A stretch of DNA of 32,943 bases from Anaerolineales bacterium (GCA_014860805.1 JACZJB010000130.1:1-32943); one strand, 5' to 3'; positions 22,883 to 30,607 are shown, counted from the first letter of the stretch. Notes: generated from the sequence alone by a model not told the origin. A program made the numbers and translations.

Positions 22883-22928
22883 GAGATGGATTCAATTTTC
22901 GCAGGTGTAGGTCTATACGATGGGTCAT
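22860..22928 (-). CDS. 22-residue leader peptide of the ABC exporter operon
   Basis: A short ORF that is not in conventional gene lists. It starts at ATG 22928 with AAAGGAG (22945-22939) ten bases upstream and ends at TAA 22860-22862. The peptide begins MTHRIDLHLRKLN and ends APVDR; four of 22 residues are Arg (positions 4, 10, 16, 22; two by CGA) and there is one Lys. It lies between a promoter and the leader terminator, and RNA segment 2 is within codons 16-19. A ribosome stalled near codons 8-11 would block segment 1 while leaving segment 2 free. The peptide itself need not function after synthesis. I recognise no exact homologue. Confidence 0.7.
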   Translation of the reverse strand: MTHRIDLHLRKLNPSRSAPVDR

Positions 22929-22969
22929 TTGAAGTGCGCTCCTTTCTTTTGAAATTTAATTACTCTTGC

Positions 22970-22999
22970 AGTTTACATGAGAGTAGGATGAGTTGTCAA
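22970..22999 (-). promoter_or_regulatory. Predicted promoter of the ABC exporter leader
   Basis: A perfect -35 TTGACA (22999-22994), 18 bases, then TAAACT (22975-22970), a four-of-six -10. Transcription would begin near 22963, 35 bases before the leader ORF start. The -35 lies in an inverted repeat (22993-23011). Confidence 0.55.
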
Positions 23000-23011
23000 G
23001 GAATTTGACAA
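22993..23011. promoter_or_regulatory. Inverted repeat over the ABC leader -35, possible repressor site
   Basis: TTGTCAA-N5-TTGACAA is perfectly symmetric over seven-bp arms. One arm is the -35 of the minus-strand promoter. A dimeric repressor bound here would block it. No regulator gene is adjacent. Confidence 0.4.
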
Positions 23012-23098
23012 TTTGATTTCAGGTCATGTGGTTTCACGGAGCTTTGTCATCCTTCCGAAAAGGATAATCGGACTACAATTAATACTTCTGGAGGCTTT

Positions 23099-24793
23099 AT
23101 GAAACAAACGGCTTTACGTGCAAGATACTGGCGAATTGTTTTCTTTTTTGCCCGCGTTACATCGAATATTGTTTTTTGGGATATTTTCCTGCCCCGCCTT
23201 GGGCTTGGTTTTATCGCCCGCAGTACCAGGTCAAACAGGCTGCGTGGAATCGCGATCCGTTTTCGAACGCTGGCGATTCGTCTTGGCGGCGTGATGATCA
23301 AAGTCGGGCAGTTTCTGTCTGCGCGTCTGGATATCCTTCCGCCCGAAATTACGGATGAGCTTTCGGGATTACAGGATGAAGTTCCGCCCGTGGATTATGA
23401 ATCCATTCGCCTCCAAACTGAACTGGAGCTTGGTTCCGCGTTAAATAAAATTTTCCTGACCTTTGAAGAATCTCCGCTGGCCGCCGCATCGTTGGGGCAG
23501 GTCCATCGCGCGGAGTTGACCGCAGGTGAAGCAGAAATAGCTGGCTTCAATCGCGTAGTGGTTAAGATTCTTCGTCCGCATATCGAAGAGGTCGTGGATG
23601 TGGACATGTCTGCCATTCGTGTGGTGGGCGGTTGGTTAAAGCGTTACCGCCCCGTCAGTGACCGTGCCAACGTCCCTGCGATTATTGAGGAATTTTCCGC
23701 CACTCTTCAAGAGGAATTGGATTATCTGGCAGAGGGGAAAAATGCCGAAGCTTTTGCTGCCAACTTCAAAAGCGACGAGAACGTGTACGTCCCGCGTGTG
23801 GTGTGGAATCATACCAGCCGTCGTGTGCTCACATTGGAAGATGTCTCTGCCATCAAGATTACGGATTATGAGGCGATCTCGGCGGCAGGCATCAACCGCG
23901 CGGATGTGGCGCAGGTTCTATTCAAGGTGTATCTCAAGCAGATTTTCGAAGACGGATTTTTTCATGCCGATCCACACCCTGGGAATATATTCGTCACGCC
24001 GCTTGCTGAAAAAAATAAGGATGGTTCAACAGCATTCAAACTGACTTTTATAGATTTTGGCATGGTGGGGCGCATGCCAGATCGTTTGATGGAAGGATTG
24101 CGTGAAGCGGTGATCTCTATCGGCTTGCAGGATTCGCCGCGGCTGGTTAAGGCGTACCAGACTCTGGGTGTGTTGCTCCCCAATGCCAATTTGAAGCTGC
24201 TGGAAGAGGCTGGCGCGCAATTGTTTGATCGTTTTTGGGGGATGAACATGAACGAGTTGCGAAATATCGACCACAAGGAAATGATGAAGTTCGGCCTGCA
24301 ATTCCGCGAGTTGATGCTGAATATGCCTTTTCAACTACCGGAAAATCTTTTGCTGCTAGGCAGGACGATCGGGATTCTGTCGGGGATGTGTACCGGGCTG
24401 CACGCGGAATTTAATTTATGGGAGGGTATTGCTCCCTATGCAAAAAAACTTGCTGAGGGCGATGGTGGTTCTCAGTGGGATGTCATTTTTGACGAAGCGG
24501 GCTCTCTCTTCAAAACGCTGCTGGCTATTCCCGGCAGAGCAGAACGAGTGCTTGGCAGAATCGAACGGGGCGAGCTGAACGTACAAATGCCAATGGTCAA
24601 CATTCAAATGAGTTATCTGGAACGTTCTTTGAATCGGTTGACGGCGGGAATTATCTTTCTCGGACTGCTGGTCGCAGGGTCAATTCTTTATGACGGGCAC
24701 CCCATGCTTGGGCAAATTCTGCTTGGCGGTTCAGGGTTTGCTCTCTTTTACATGCTCTTCCTTGTGAGGCGTGGTCGACGGCCATGGCAATAA
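23099..24793 (+). CDS. AarF/UbiB family atypical kinase (ADCK-like)
   Basis: A 564-residue protein-kinase-like protein. Family hallmarks are KVGQ (68-71, the KxGQ motif that covers the active site), the AAAS loop replacing the glycine-rich loop (128-131), VVVKILRP (Lys156), EELDYLAEGKNAE, HADPHPGN (289-296) and IDFG (318-321). Two C-terminal membrane helices (about 508-552) anchor it. UbiB/ADCK proteins support quinone or lipid metabolism; the substrate here is unknown, and ubiquinone genes are not nearby. GGAGG (23090-23094) lies four bases before ATG 23099. It is divergent from the ABC exporter leader. Confidence 0.93.
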   Translation: MKQTALRARYWRIVFFFARVTSNIVFWDIFLPRLGLGFIARSTRSNRLRGIAIRFRTLAIRLGGVMIKVGQFLSARLDILPPEITDELSGLQDEVPPVDYESIRLQTELELGSALNKIFLTFEESPLAAASLGQVHRAELTAGEAEIAGFNRVVVKILRPHIEEVVDVDMSAIRVVGGWLKRYRPVSDRANVPAIIEEFSATLQEELDYLAEGKNAEAFAANFKSDENVYVPRVVWNHTSRRVLTLEDVSAIKITDYEAISAAGINRADVAQVLFKVYLKQIFEDGFFHADPHPGNIFVTPLAEKNKDGSTAFKLTFIDFGMVGRMPDRLMEGLREAVISIGLQDSPRLVKAYQTLGVLLPNANLKLLEEAGAQLFDRFWGMNMNELRNIDHKEMMKFGLQFRELMLNMPFQLPENLLLLGRTIGILSGMCTGLHAEFNLWEGIAPYAKKLAEGDGGSQWDVIFDEAGSLFKTLLAIPGRAERVLGRIERGELNVQMPMVNIQMSYLERSLNRLTAGIIFLGLLVAGSILYDGHPMLGQILLGGSGFALFYMLFLVRRGRRPWQ

Positions 24794-24858
24794 AATTATC
24801 CCGAAGATGCGCGAACACAGATTTTTGCGGTGAGTTCGTGCTTCCGCGGCTTGTTATA

Positions 24859-24891
24859 AAAAACTCGTCCCAGTTTTTGGGACGAGTTTTT
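24859..24891. terminator. Bidirectional terminator between ubiB/aarF and the 73-residue gene
   Basis: AAAAACTCGTCCCA (24859-24872) and TGGGACGAGTTTTT (24878-24891) form a 14-bp stem with a GTTTT loop. T-runs exist in both directions. About 65 bases separate it from the ubiB stop, and 4 bases from the stop of the small minus-strand gene. Confidence 0.9.
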
Positions 24892-24895
24892 GCTT

Positions 24896-25117
24896 TTAGG
24901 CAGATTTGCTTTTTTCTTCCGTCTTTTTGATGGCGGCGTCGATTAGGCTGCGGAAGGCAAGGAGCGCTTCTTTGCGGGCTGCGCGGCGATGCTCCAAAAA
25001 GCCGGGCGGCAAAATGGTTTCCATGCTTTTGCGCATTTCCTCGCGGGCAGCCTTCATGTGTTCCAACGCCTCAGGCGGAAGTTTTTCTTTTAGGGACTTT
25101 CTCTTGTATTCGCTCAT
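24896..25117 (-). CDS. Small conserved-looking protein with a 23-residue internal repeat
   Basis: A 73-residue, highly charged, probably helical soluble protein of unknown function. Residues 13-28 (LPPEALEHMKAAREEM) and 36-51 (LPPGFLEHRRAARKEA) are clearly duplicated with a period of 23: both read LPPxxLEHxxAAR. AGGAG precedes ATG 25117, TATAAT (25141-25146) is a probable -10 and a good terminator follows, so expression as a single-gene unit is likely. I do not recognise the family. The Pro-Pro starts followed by amphipathic helices suggest two helical hairpin arms or a protein- or nucleic-acid-binding role, which is inference only. Confidence 0.75.
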   Translation of the reverse strand: MSEYKRKSLKEKLPPEALEHMKAAREEMRKSMETILPPGFLEHRRAARKEALLAFRSLIDAAIKKTEEKSKSA

Positions 25118-25140
25118 TGGTCAGCTCCTTATCTGTAATA

Positions 25141-25212
25141 ATTATAGCACCACGGGTGCGTGGAACGTATGACGATTATTAATATTTTTGTTGGGTAAAT
25201 CGTTTGTATAAT
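25141..25212. promoter_or_regulatory. Divergent -10 elements for the 73-residue gene and nnrDE
   Basis: TATAAT on the minus strand (25141-25146) lies 24 bases before ATG 25117. TATAAT on the plus strand (25207-25212) lies 47 bases before ATG 25259. Neither has a strong -35. Confidence 0.45.
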
Positions 25213-25258
25213 TGATCTGTCGAGCCAGATAAAATTCAGGTTGTCAAAGTGAGTATCA

Positions 25259-26809
25259 ATGAAACTTGTCGATGTCACCCAAATGCGTGCGATTGAAAAA
25301 GAAGCCGATGAAAAAGGTGTTTCATATGCTGAGATGATGCAGAATGCGGGGCGCGGACTAGCTGAGCTTGTCCATGCGTTGGGGCAGGAAAATGGCTGGG
25401 ATGAAGTTACAGGCATCGTGGGGACAGGCAATAACGGCGGCGATGCCCTCGTTGCATTAACCTGGCTGGCGGAAGCGGGCTGGCGCACGCATGCGTATCT
25501 GGTCAATCGTAAACAAAAGGGAGATGAACTTATCGTTCGTTACTTATCTGCGGGTGGCGGGTTGGCAGAATCTACTGGCGATGAAAATAATGAATCACTC
25601 GCTGCTTTTCTTAACCAGTCAGATGTGCTTCTGGATGGATTGCTTGGAACGGGCATCAAACTTCCGCTTAAGAAAGAGGCGGCGCAAGTCCTTGAAAAAA
25701 CAAATCTCATTCTCTCTCAAATGGATCCGCCAGTCTTCGTCGTGGCGGTGGATTGTCCATCGGGGGTGGATTGCGATACGGGCGAAACTGCCGATGAAAC
25801 CATTCCTGCCGATCTCACCATCACGATGGCTGCTGTAAAACATGGATTGATAAAACTCCCTGCGTTTGAGTTCGTTGGCGAATTGCAAACGGTTGAGATT
25901 GGTTTGCCCGGGAATTTGAATTCGTGGAACTCAATTCAAGCTGAGGTGGCAGACTGGAATATGGTTTCTGCGCTGCTGCCCGAACGTGCGCCCGCCTCAC
26001 ACAAAGGGACGTTTGGTACGGCTTTCGTTGTAGCTGGTTCTACCTCCTACACGGGCGCGGCGTTGCTGGCTGGGACTGCCGCTTATCGTATTGGCGCGGG
26101 GCTTGTGACAATGGCTGTCCCTGCGCCTTTGCATGCCATCCTCGCTGGTCATCTGCCTGAGGCCACCTGGGTTCTGCTCCCTCATGAAAATGGATGTATT
26201 TCCGCGGCTGCCGCTGAGGATGTTTTACAAAACCTTGAACGTGCCACTGCGTTTTTAGTTGGGTCTGGGCTTGGCGATAAACTATCAACTGGAAGTTTTA
26301 TCGAAAATATAATTTCATCCATAAAATTGCCGATGGTTGTGGACGCGGACGGACTACGGCATATTTCTCGAATAAAAGACTGGCATAAAAAAATTTTTAC
26401 TTCCGCCGTGCTGACTCCGCATCCCGGCGAAATGTCTGCATTGACAGGCTTGCCAACAGAGGAGATTCAATCGAATCGCGAAGTGGTTGCTTTGAAATAC
26501 GCAAAAGAATGGGGGCACGTAGTCGTTTTGAAAGGCGCATTCACGCTCATCGCTTCGCCTGACGGACATTTCACTGTGATTCCCGTTGCTACGCCTGCCC
26601 TTGCCCGTGCAGGGACCGGGGATGTGCTGGCTGGTTTGATTGTGGGGCTTCTTGCTCAGGGATTGAACGCTTATGACGCCGCGGTTGCGGGCGCGTTTAT
26701 CCATGCCCAGGCTGGGTTATTGGCAGCGGACGTTTTTGGTACAACTGCCTCTGTTTTAGCAAGTGATGTGCTGGATTCAGTTGCTGATGTCATTGCTGAC
26801 CTGGAATAG
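25259..26809 (+). CDS. nnrDE: Bifunctional NAD(P)H-hydrate epimerase / ADP-dependent dehydratase
   Basis: Repairs hydrated NADH and NADPH: the N-terminal YjeF domain (about 1-220, with GTGNNGGDAL at 55-64 and VDCPSGVDCDTGE) interconverts the R and S hydrates, and the C-terminal ribokinase-like domain (about 230-516) dehydrates the S form using ADP. Motifs in the latter are AGSTSYTGAALLAGTAAYRIGAGLV, LTPHPGEMSALTG, and AGTGDVLAGLIVGLLAQG. At 516 residues it is the standard bacterial fusion. ATG 25259 has only GTGAG upstream. It is single-gene, with a terminator directly after it. Confidence 0.95.
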   Translation: MKLVDVTQMRAIEKEADEKGVSYAEMMQNAGRGLAELVHALGQENGWDEVTGIVGTGNNGGDALVALTWLAEAGWRTHAYLVNRKQKGDELIVRYLSAGGGLAESTGDENNESLAAFLNQSDVLLDGLLGTGIKLPLKKEAAQVLEKTNLILSQMDPPVFVVAVDCPSGVDCDTGETADETIPADLTITMAAVKHGLIKLPAFEFVGELQTVEIGLPGNLNSWNSIQAEVADWNMVSALLPERAPASHKGTFGTAFVVAGSTSYTGAALLAGTAAYRIGAGLVTMAVPAPLHAILAGHLPEATWVLLPHENGCISAAAAEDVLQNLERATAFLVGSGLGDKLSTGSFIENIISSIKLPMVVDADGLRHISRIKDWHKKIFTSAVLTPHPGEMSALTGLPTEEIQSNREVVALKYAKEWGHVVVLKGAFTLIASPDGHFTVIPVATPALARAGTGDVLAGLIVGLLAQGLNAYDAAVAGAFIHAQAGLLAADVFGTTASVLASDVLDSVADVIADLE

Positions 26810-26812
26810 CCA

Positions 26813-26850
26813 ACAAAAAAGGACTCTCCATACGGAGAGTCCTTTTTTGT
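26813..26850. terminator. Bidirectional terminator between nnrDE and the SPFH gene
   Basis: A 17-bp perfect stem (26813-26829 with 26834-26850, core GGACTCTCC) with an ATAC loop and A/T runs at both ends, lying between convergent stop codons. Confidence 0.92.
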
Positions 26851-26863
26851 AAAATGCTATTTT

Positions 26864-27904
26864 CTAGCTGTTCATGAACGTGTCAAGGTTGTCCTTGCTA
26901 ATGCGGAAAGCCTTGCCGACTTTCTTCGCTTTCAGGCTTCCGTCCTTGATCGCTTCGAGGATGTCATCTTCAGTTACTTTCATGAATTGGGCAGCTTCAG
27001 CAGGGGTCATAATATCAGGCATCTTTGCGCCAGCAGAGCCGCCGGAGTTGGTGTTTTGCATCCCGCCTTGAAGAGCCTGTCCCATTAAATTGCCAATTCC
27101 CATACCAGCGCCGATTCCAGCCGTGAGACCTGCGCCACCGCTTTGGTTGTTCGCCGCTTCGCGCATGGCATCTGCAGCTTGCAATTGGGTGTACATGGCG
27201 GGGTCAAGCAAACCGCGTTCACGTAGTTCCTGCGCCGATTTTTCGCTTGGTTTCAGGTTGCCGATGTAGAAAGATTTCAGGGTCAAGCCAATGGCTTCAA
27301 AATCATCTTTTGCCTTGGCGCGGACCGCAGCGCCGAGTTCTTCGATCAACCCGCTTAATTTTGTCGCCAGATCGGTCTTTTCAGCAGTCTCGCCCAACAC
27401 ATCTCCTAGTTTGGAGACGAGAACGGTCTTTAATCGCTCCTCGATTTCGGAAGAGCGGTAGGAACCTGTCGCACCTACAAGTTGAGTTACGAACTGCTGC
27501 GGATCCTTCACCTGGAAGGAGAAAGTTCCAAAGCCTTGCAGCAAAAGCCATCCAAAGCCAACGCCGGGAGTCCGAACAAGAATGGAAGCCGCAGTGCCCC
27601 ATTTTTTGTTCGCAAATTCCTTGCGAGAAACGAAGAACACTTCCGCAGGGAACGGTGTGCGGTCATTGAACGCCTTGCCGATAAAGTCAATCAGCTTGGG
27701 GATGTTTGCGGTGGCGATGGTGTGCCGCCCCGGCTTGAACACATCCAACGCCTGCCCGTCGCGGAAGAACACTGCGCTCTGGCTCTCGCGTACGATCACC
27801 TGCGAACCTATGCGGTAATCGCCAATCCCTTCTTCGGGGAAGCGGTGTACGATCTCGTCGGACATTTCATTGGGGTATTCAATGACGTCAAAAATTCTAG
27901 CCAT
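26864..27904 (-). CDS. SPFH-domain protein with C-terminal excisionase-type helix-turn-helix
   Basis: A 346-residue protein. Residues about 15-235 form an SPFH (virion core/YdjI-like) domain, with GSQVIVRESQSAVFFRDGQALDVFKPGRHTIAT near the start. A Gly-rich linker follows (about 255-290, GGAGLTAGIGAGMGIGNLMGQALQGG). The last 48 residues (299-346) read as a MerR/excisionase-like HTH_17 domain: MTPAEAAQFMKV, then DILEAIKDGSLKAKKVGKAFRIS and DNLDTFM. Relatives often end in a zinc ribbon instead. No signal peptide or membrane helix is obvious. The role is unknown: SPFH proteins form membrane or cytosolic scaffolds. GGAG precedes ATG 27904. Confidence 0.85.
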   Translation of the reverse strand: MARIFDVIEYPNEMSDEIVHRFPEEGIGDYRIGSQVIVRESQSAVFFRDGQALDVFKPGRHTIATANIPKLIDFIGKAFNDRTPFPAEVFFVSRKEFANKKWGTAASILVRTPGVGFGWLLLQGFGTFSFQVKDPQQFVTQLVGATGSYRSSEIEERLKTVLVSKLGDVLGETAEKTDLATKLSGLIEELGAAVRAKAKDDFEAIGLTLKSFYIGNLKPSEKSAQELRERGLLDPAMYTQLQAADAMREAANNQSGGAGLTAGIGAGMGIGNLMGQALQGGMQNTNSGGSAGAKMPDIMTPAEAAQFMKVTEDDILEAIKDGSLKAKKVGKAFRISKDNLDTFMNS

Positions 27905-27934
27905 GTTTTTCTCCTTTTAGTGAATAACAATCGA

Positions 27935-27963
27935 ATTATAGTCTAACTGACTTTCAGGTACAA
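27935..27963 (-). promoter_or_regulatory. Predicted promoter of the SPFH gene
   Basis: TATAAT (27940-27935 on the minus strand) with TTGTAC seventeen bases upstream (27963-27958). Transcription would begin near 27928, 24 bases before the start codon. Confidence 0.5.
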
Positions 27964-28041
27964 GAACCGTTATTCCTATTCCCTTTACGGATTTCGGCTT
28001 GTTTCGTTTCAAAAACCGCGTCTTTCTTAATCCGAAGCCGG

Positions 28042-28833
28042 TCAGCTTTTCATCGGCATTCCGGTCGCTTTGGCTTTTATCATCATCACTTCAGCCATGA
28101 TGCTGACAGCGATCTCCTCTGGCGTTTCCGCCTGCAATTCCAGGCCGATCGGCGAATGGACTCGCGCGATCTTTTCTTCGGAAATCCCTTTTTCCTTCAA
28201 GGCTTTGACGGTGGTTGCCCAGCGGCGGCGGGAGCCGATGACGCCGATGTAGCTTGCGGCGGAGTCAAGAAGCGGAGTCATCCCAGCCGCGTCCACACTT
28301 GAGCCGCGAGTCGTTAAAATCAAAATGGTGCGCTTGTCGATTTTGATGTATTCGGTAAGCTTATCCATTGTGATTGGGTAATAGGCATCCGCGCCGGGGA
28401 CAACTTCGGGGGTACAAAATTCAGCACGGTCATCGCAAACTGCCACGCGGTATCCCAGCCACTTTGCGAGATGGACAACTGCTTTCCCAACATGCCCGGC
28501 GCCGATCACGACGAGCAATGCGGGAGGAAGGATCGGTTCCACAAATACCTCCACCTGGCCGCCGCACACGCCGGGGTCGCCGCGTGAAGGGTCAGCCATG
28601 TTGTAATGTAATAGGCGGGATTGACCGTCGCTGATCGCCATCCATGCTTCGTCGAGCACACGATGTTCAAGATCGCCGCCGCCAACCGTACCGATGAATT
28701 TTCCATCGGGATAAACGAGCATTTTGCTGCCTACGTGCCGCGGCGTGGAGCCTTCGCTCTTCGTCACTGTGCATAGAGCGGCAGAGCCGTTATTTTTTTC
28801 GAGTTCGGAAAGGGATTGATATATGGAGGTCAC
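28042..28833 (-). CDS. xdhC: XdhC/CoxI family molybdoenzyme maturation factor
   Basis: XdhC-type proteins bind molybdenum cofactor and help sulfurate and insert it into xanthine dehydrogenase family enzymes. The 263-residue product has the family N-terminal region (AALCTVTKSEGSTPRHVGSKMLV, GTVGGGDLEHRVLDEA, CGGQVEVFVEPI) and a Rossmann-like C-terminal domain (VVIGAGHVGKAVVHLAKWLGYRVAVCDDR, ILTTRGSSVD, YIGVIGSRRRW). I prefer GTG 28833, which begins one base after the mazG-like stop and gives the usual N-terminus; a TTG at 28860 would overlap that gene. A xanthine dehydrogenase subunit lies on the same strand 3.6 kb upstream. Confidence 0.9.
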   Translation of the reverse strand: MTSIYQSLSELEKNNGSAALCTVTKSEGSTPRHVGSKMLVYPDGKFIGTVGGGDLEHRVLDEAWMAISDGQSRLLHYNMADPSRGDPGVCGGQVEVFVEPILPPALLVVIGAGHVGKAVVHLAKWLGYRVAVCDDRAEFCTPEVVPGADAYYPITMDKLTEYIKIDKRTILILTTRGSSVDAAGMTPLLDSAASYIGVIGSRRRWATTVKALKEKGISEEKIARVHSPIGLELQAETPEEIAVSIMAEVMMIKAKATGMPMKS

Positions 28834-28834
28834 T

Positions 28835-29152
28835 TTATTTATCCAATACTTGCTTTTCAATTTCGTCCATGGTTCTGATAAATGATTTTTCCAAATCTAT
28901 TTGGTGTTCATTTGCAAGAACGATGATTGACCATAGACAGTCAGAAAGTTCGTGCTCAAGTTTTTTCTTACTGTTAGGGATATCGCGTTTACCGTTTTCC
29001 GCAATGATTAGTTTTGCAAGATCGCCAACATCGCCTACAAAGCCAAGGGCAATTTCTTTATTTGTCCATGATGAACCATAAAGTGATTTCTCTTTTTTCT
29101 CATAATGCTTTCGAATGTGTATGGCTCTATTAATGACTGTTTGAAATTCCAT
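28835..29152 (-). CDS. MazG-like nucleotide pyrophosphohydrolase
   Basis: A 105-residue all-alpha protein resembling MazG-like NTP pyrophosphatases, which hydrolyse non-canonical or excess NTPs to NMP and pyrophosphate. The metal-binding helices are recognisable as GFVGDVGDLAKLI (where the family usually has EExxE, here with Asp) and ELSDCLWSIIVLANEH (the ExxD half). The replacement of Glu by Asp in the first motif lowers confidence in activity. GGAG lies five bases before ATG 29152. Its stop is one base from the xdhC start, so both are co-transcribed, probably with the upstream pyrophosphatase. Confidence 0.72.
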   Translation of the reverse strand: MEFQTVINRAIHIRKHYEKKEKSLYGSSWTNKEIALGFVGDVGDLAKLIIAENGKRDIPNSKKKLEHELSDCLWSIIVLANEHQIDLEKSFIRTMDEIEKQVLDK

Positions 29153-29216
29153 TCCTGCTCCAAAAATTCAGTTGCCGTTTATACGGGGGTGTAGTGCCGC
29201 TGTACCCCTGCGTGAT

Positions 29217-30560
29217 TTAACTTTCCAGCAAACCCAGCACAGCAGGCAATAATTGTTTCTTTCTTGAGACTACGCCCTGGGCATCGCGTGTGCCGTCAGA
29301 GAGTGGAGGATAAGGCAGGTCATTCAAAATGCCTGGTGCATTGGATGAGACAAGCAAACGGCTTGTGCCTCGCACCACGTCGGTAACCAGAAGCATGGCG
29401 AAATCAAGTCCGCGTTTGTCGCGCAGATCGTTCAGGGCAATTTGCAAAGGATTCAGATGCTCCGTCAGTTGCAGAATGTCGGTCACTTCGGCTTGAGCGA
29501 CTGCAAATTTGAATCCACCAGCTTCAAAGGGTTTAATGTCTGTGCTGACGATTTCTTCAGGCTTGCGATTCGAGAGTCCCGCGCCTGCGCTGAGCACTGC
29601 ATTGCCATAGGATTCAATGGTCTCGCCTTTGAGCGGACTTCCGCCAACAAATGCCCAGCGAGCAAGGCGTTCGGCTGCGTCTTTGTCGCGCTGTGTGGTG
29701 GTGGGAGATGTCAGGATAAGAGTATCAGATACCAGCCCGGCAAGAAGCGTGCCTGCCAGCGGAGGTGGCATGGAGAGCCCTGCTTCGGCGGTTAACTCCG
29801 TCACAAGTGTGGAGGTGGATCCAACTGTATCCACCGTAAAGCGGATCGGTTGATGGGTGTACGGATTGCCCAGGCGATGATGATCGAGAATTTCAAGCAG
29901 CTCAGCTTCTTCCAGCGCGGCAATTGCCTGACGCGGTTCGTTGTGATCGACCAAAATGATTTTGAGGCGCGGCGGATTGAGCACTTCGCGTTGACTTGCG
30001 ATGCCCAGGTAGACACCGTGTTCATCCACGACCCAGTAGTCATTGTGCTCGTCGCGCAATAATTTATTGAGCGAATCGCGGATATGAGCATTTGCCTGAT
30101 ATTTAGGAACGGTGGTATCAGCCGCGTCGCGGCATTTTGCTGACATCATCTCGCGTACAGTGGTGTCACCGGGGCGCGGGCCAAGGGTATCGGTGAAATA
30201 TTTAAAGAGACTCATGCCGTTGATGATGCCGTAGGGGATTCCATCTTCGCTGACCACGGGGGCGACGCCTCCAGTTTTGCTGGCAAGAGTCCATGCGCTG
30301 CCAAGTTGCGAATCCGGGTGGATGACATCCAACCGCCTCATGACCGAACCGAAACGTGGGGATGCGTCCGTGAGCAGGGTCGGCGCTTCGAGATTGTTTG
30401 TTTTTAGCACCCAGCTTGTTTGTACGTTAAGGGCGCCTGCGCGGGCAGCGATGGTGTCAGTTCCATCACGCTCGCGCAATAGCCAGGCGTAGCCCATTGC
30501 AGATGCAATGGAGTCAGTGTCTGGGTTGATATGGCCAATTACATAAATTTGGTCGGACAT
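29217..30560 (-). CDS. Family II manganese-dependent inorganic pyrophosphatase with CBS domains
   Basis: Hydrolyses pyrophosphate; the 447-residue form is a CBS-PPase. DHH motifs are GHINPDTDS (His10, Asp14, Asp16), VDHNE (Asp205, His206), LDHHRLG (Asp226-His228) and SRKKQLLP (432-439). Between about residues 68 and 195 a two-CBS regulatory insert is present, with no DRTGG domain; in characterised relatives this insert binds adenine nucleotides that inhibit or activate. GGAG precedes ATG 30560 by eleven bases. TATAAT at 30608-30613 overlaps the stop codon of the upstream HD-GYP gene and may be its -10. The MazG-like NTP pyrophosphatase, which would release pyrophosphate, is 64 bases downstream. 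Confidence 0.93.
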   Translation of the reverse strand: MSDQIYVIGHINPDTDSIASAMGYAWLLRERDGTDTIAARAGALNVQTSWVLKTNNLEAPTLLTDASPRFGSVMRRLDVIHPDSQLGSAWTLASKTGGVAPVVSEDGIPYGIINGMSLFKYFTDTLGPRPGDTTVREMMSAKCRDAADTTVPKYQANAHIRDSLNKLLRDEHNDYWVVDEHGVYLGIASQREVLNPPRLKIILVDHNEPRQAIAALEEAELLEILDHHRLGNPYTHQPIRFTVDTVGSTSTLVTELTAEAGLSMPPPLAGTLLAGLVSDTLILTSPTTTQRDKDAAERLARWAFVGGSPLKGETIESYGNAVLSAGAGLSNRKPEEIVSTDIKPFEAGGFKFAVAQAEVTDILQLTEHLNPLQIALNDLRDKRGLDFAMLLVTDVVRGTSRLLVSSNAPGILNDLPYPPLSDGTRDAQGVVSRKKQLLPAVLGLLES

Positions 30561-30607
30561 TGATTCTGTTTTCTCCAGCGAAATTCAAGGTTGCTCGTAG
30601 TCACTTG

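Noticed and set aside
27988-28040. CGGATT and CGGCTT with AATCCG and AAGCCG after xdhC
   Set aside because: The arms are interleaved rather than nested, six bp each, and no T-run follows, so neither a terminator nor a convincing pseudoknot can be claimed.
29165-29210. GGGGT/ACCCC hairpin between the pyrophosphatase and MazG-like genes
   Set aside because: Five-bp arms and no T-run; likely incidental within an operon.
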